From Acidobacteriota bacterium (GTDB taxonomy: Bacteria; Acidobacteriota; Terriglobia; UBA7540), in assembly GCA_003165615.1 (NCBI GenBank), contig PLWR01000625.1:11074-28007 (forward strand): 16,934 nt of DNA, given 5' to 3'. Positions within the stretch are counted from its first letter, which is position 1, and each line of letters begins with the position of its first letter. Under the pieces are notes generated by a model. It made no database searches. It saw only the letters and a list, made by a program, of their open reading frames with translations, and was not told the origin of the DNA. The position numbers and the translations under genes are program-made. Shown in pieces: positions 15,515 to 16,934 of the stretch.

Positions 15515-16711
15515 ATGCCGACGAAGGAACTCCTCATTATTGGCGCCGGACCTTATGGTCTGGCCGCGGCGGCCTATGCCAAACATCTCGGAATCGATTA
15601 CGCCATGTCAGGCAAGCCCATGGAGTTCTGGCGGAATCAAATGCCCAAAGGCATGCTGCTGCTCTCGGGTGGCAAGTGGCATCTTGATCCACTTGAAATC
15701 CATACCCTGCGACGATTCCTCGAGTCGAAAGGCATCGCGCCGGAGCGAGTCTCTCCCCTTCCTCTCAATCTGTATGTCGATTATGCGGACTGGTTTAGTG
15801 AACAGGTAGGGATTAAGGCTATCAACACTTATGTTCGCCATCTGGAGTATCGCGATGGCCGGTTCGAAGCCTTTATTGAAAACGGTGAAAGCTTAAGTGT
15901 CGAGAATGTGATAACGGCGCCCGGCCTCGGCTTGTTTCACCACCTTCCGGCTGACCTCGCCAGCAAACTCCCCAAGGGCCGTTACACGCACACCAGCGCG
16001 ATGGTGAATTTCGAACCGCTGGCAGGTCGGCGGTGCCTCGTCATCGGAGGACGCCAAAGCGCCTTCGAATGGACCGCACTCATGCTGGAGGCCGGCGTGG
16101 CGCAGGTGCATGTGGCTTTTCGTCACGAAGCGCCGCAGTTTGCGCCCGCAGATTGGGACTGGCTCGACCCCCTCGACAGGCAGACCCTGGAGGACCACGG
16201 CTGGTTTCGGAATTTGCCGAAGGCGGAAAGAGAAGCCATCGAAGCACACTTCCGCGAAGAAGGCCGCCTGAAATTGGAGCCTTGGCTGGCGCCTCGCATC
16301 AGCAAAGAGAACGTCAAGCTCTGGCCTCACTCAAATGTTGAATCTTGCAAGGTCCTTGCCAATGGCACCCTGCGCGTACGTCTTTCCGGAGGGGTTCACG
16401 TCGACGTGGACCACGTTATCCTCGCCACCGGTTATCGAGTGGATATCCAACTGGTGCCGTATTTTTCCAAAACCACAATCCTGCCGCGACTTAAAACCTC
16501 AAACGGCTTCCCCGTTCTCGATGAGAATTTCCAAACCAGCGTGCCCAGCCTATACATAACCGGGGTTGCGGCCACTCGGGATTTTGGACCCTTCTACGCA
16601 TTCGTCAGCGGATGCACTTCCTCGGCCAGGATCATGGGAGACCACATCCAATCGCGCTTGTCGCGAGGGTTGACAAGGCGGATCAACGAGATAGAGATTT
16701 CGCCGGGGTAG
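15515..16711 (+). CDS. FAD/NAD(P)-binding oxidoreductase, flavin-monooxygenase type
   Basis: 398 residues from ATG at 15515, with AGGAAGG 11 nt upstream. The N-terminal FAD dinucleotide loop is IIGAGPYG (8-15). A second nucleotide loop, expected to bind NAD(P)H, is VIGGRQSA (176-183). The ATGY motif (304-307), a feature of flavin-dependent N-hydroxylating and Baeyer-Villiger-like monooxygenases, precedes a C-terminal FAD-closing segment (SLYITGVAATRDFGPF, 345-360). A cytoplasmic two-Rossmann enzyme oxidising a small molecule is well supported; the substrate is not. The second loop has Arg180 where most relatives have a third Gly (GGGQSA), which may be a subfamily trait. No biosynthetic neighbours give a pathway. 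It is transcribed divergently from the M1 peptidase. Confidence 0.88.
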   Translation: MPTKELLIIGAGPYGLAAAAYAKHLGIDYAMSGKPMEFWRNQMPKGMLLLSGGKWHLDPLEIHTLRRFLESKGIAPERVSPLPLNLYVDYADWFSEQVGIKAINTYVRHLEYRDGRFEAFIENGESLSVENVITAPGLGLFHHLPADLASKLPKGRYTHTSAMVNFEPLAGRRCLVIGGRQSAFEWTALMLEAGVAQVHVAFRHEAPQFAPADWDWLDPLDRQTLEDHGWFRNLPKAEREAIEAHFREEGRLKLEPWLAPRISKENVKLWPHSNVESCKVLANGTLRVRLSGGVHVDVDHVILATGYRVDIQLVPYFSKTTILPRLKTSNGFPVLDENFQTSVPSLYITGVAATRDFGPFYAFVSGCTSSARIMGDHIQSRLSRGLTRRINEIEISPG

Positions 16712-16726
16712 GGGAGTTGGCCTCCC
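16712..16726 (+). terminator. Weak hairpin after the FAD gene
   Basis: GGGAG (16712-16716) and CTCCC (16722-16726) can pair around a 5-nt loop directly after the TAG stop. No T-run follows. A second weak 5-bp pairing (TGCCC 16783-16787 with GGGCA 16795-16799) lies further on. Nothing else is seen between 16727 and 16859. Confidence 0.25.
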
Positions 16727-16859
16727 ATTCCAATCGATTCCCCAGTGTATTACGCACCGGAGGAGATACTTTGTTTAAAAGTTGCCCTGAGGGTGGGCAC
16801 TGATTTATGGCCGCGCTCTGAAATTGATTGCCTGAGGACCTGGCAGAGAGGTTCTTGAA

Positions 16860-16934
16860 GTGCAAAGCGTTTGGGTGCTGCAACACACTCCCAGTGAAAC
16901 TCTGGGAACCATCGAAGACGTGCTGCGGGGCCAC
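16860..16934 (+). CDS. Start of a probable class I glutamine amidotransferase (3' end outside window)
   Basis: 25 codons from GTG at 16860, open to the window end. GAGAGG (16846-16851) lies 8 nt upstream, and an in-frame TGA at 16833 rules out an earlier start. The peptide begins VQSVWVLQHTPSETLGTIED: a beta strand, a QH pair and then 'P-x-E-x-x-G-x-I', which is the typical opening of GMP-synthase-like class I glutamine amidotransferase domains. The catalytic Cys-His-Glu lie beyond the window, so activity cannot be judged. The family call rests on this short stretch only. Confidence 0.5.
   Translation, partial: MQSVWVLQHTPSETLGTIEDVLRGH

Noticed and set aside
15433..15687. 84-codon open frame before and into the FAD gene
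   Set aside because: It overlaps the FAD gene in another frame over most of its length and has no plausible ribosome site.

Overview
The window is 16.9 kb of moderately GC-rich bacterial chromosome with tight gene packing, ATGA overlaps and short convergent gaps. Gene content suggests a soil- or sediment-type heterotroph, most likely an Acidobacteriota member. The grounds are exported M49 and M1 peptidases, a membrane-embedded spermidine-synthase-like protein, and coupled TPR/secreted proteins of unknown function. This assignment is inference from the mix of families; there is no rRNA or marker gene. No tRNA, rRNA, CRISPR array, transposase or phage gene was seen.

Layout. (1) 1-3947, plus strand: the 3' part of a TPR-rich protein, translationally coupled (ATGA) to a secreted protein of unknown function that resembles DUF3352. 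(2) 3966-8496, minus strand: a two-gene operon. A polytopic membrane protein with a central spermidine-synthase/methyltransferase-like domain is followed after 22 nt by an exported M49 (dipeptidyl-peptidase III family) peptidase that appears to start at TTG. (3) 8712-9947, plus strand: a stand-alone cytochrome P450, divergent from region 2, with candidate promoters between them. (4) 9948-10664: a 0.7-kb gap between large genes. Its first part has no supportable gene. Then come a good sigma70-type promoter, a strikingly AT-rich island with short direct repeats, and two small overlapping ORFs, the second a 42-residue candidate single-pass membrane protein. (5) 10665-12691, plus strand: a multi-zinc-ribbon protein and, 8 nt later, a 461-residue protein that I read as two PH-like domains, an acidic linker and a C-terminal domain. 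Together with the small ORFs these form the least explained module here. (6) 12809-15241, minus strand: a large M1-family metallopeptidase, probably a lipoprotein, with an extra N-terminal region and a non-canonical substrate-amine (GxMEN) motif. It has a strong candidate promoter. (7) 15515-16711, plus strand: an FAD/NAD(P)-dependent oxidoreductase of the flavin-monooxygenase type. (8) 16860-end, plus strand: the first 25 codons of what looks like a class I glutamine amidotransferase with a GTG start.

How they fit together. The two exported metallopeptidases could serve peptide breakdown outside the cytoplasm, but they are in separate operons. The P450 and the FAD enzyme are separate redox enzymes with no visible pathway. 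Most of the window looks like ordinary chromosomal backbone. The part most likely to be undescribed is 10266-12691: promoter, repeat-rich small ORFs, zinc-ribbon protein and tandem PH-like protein.
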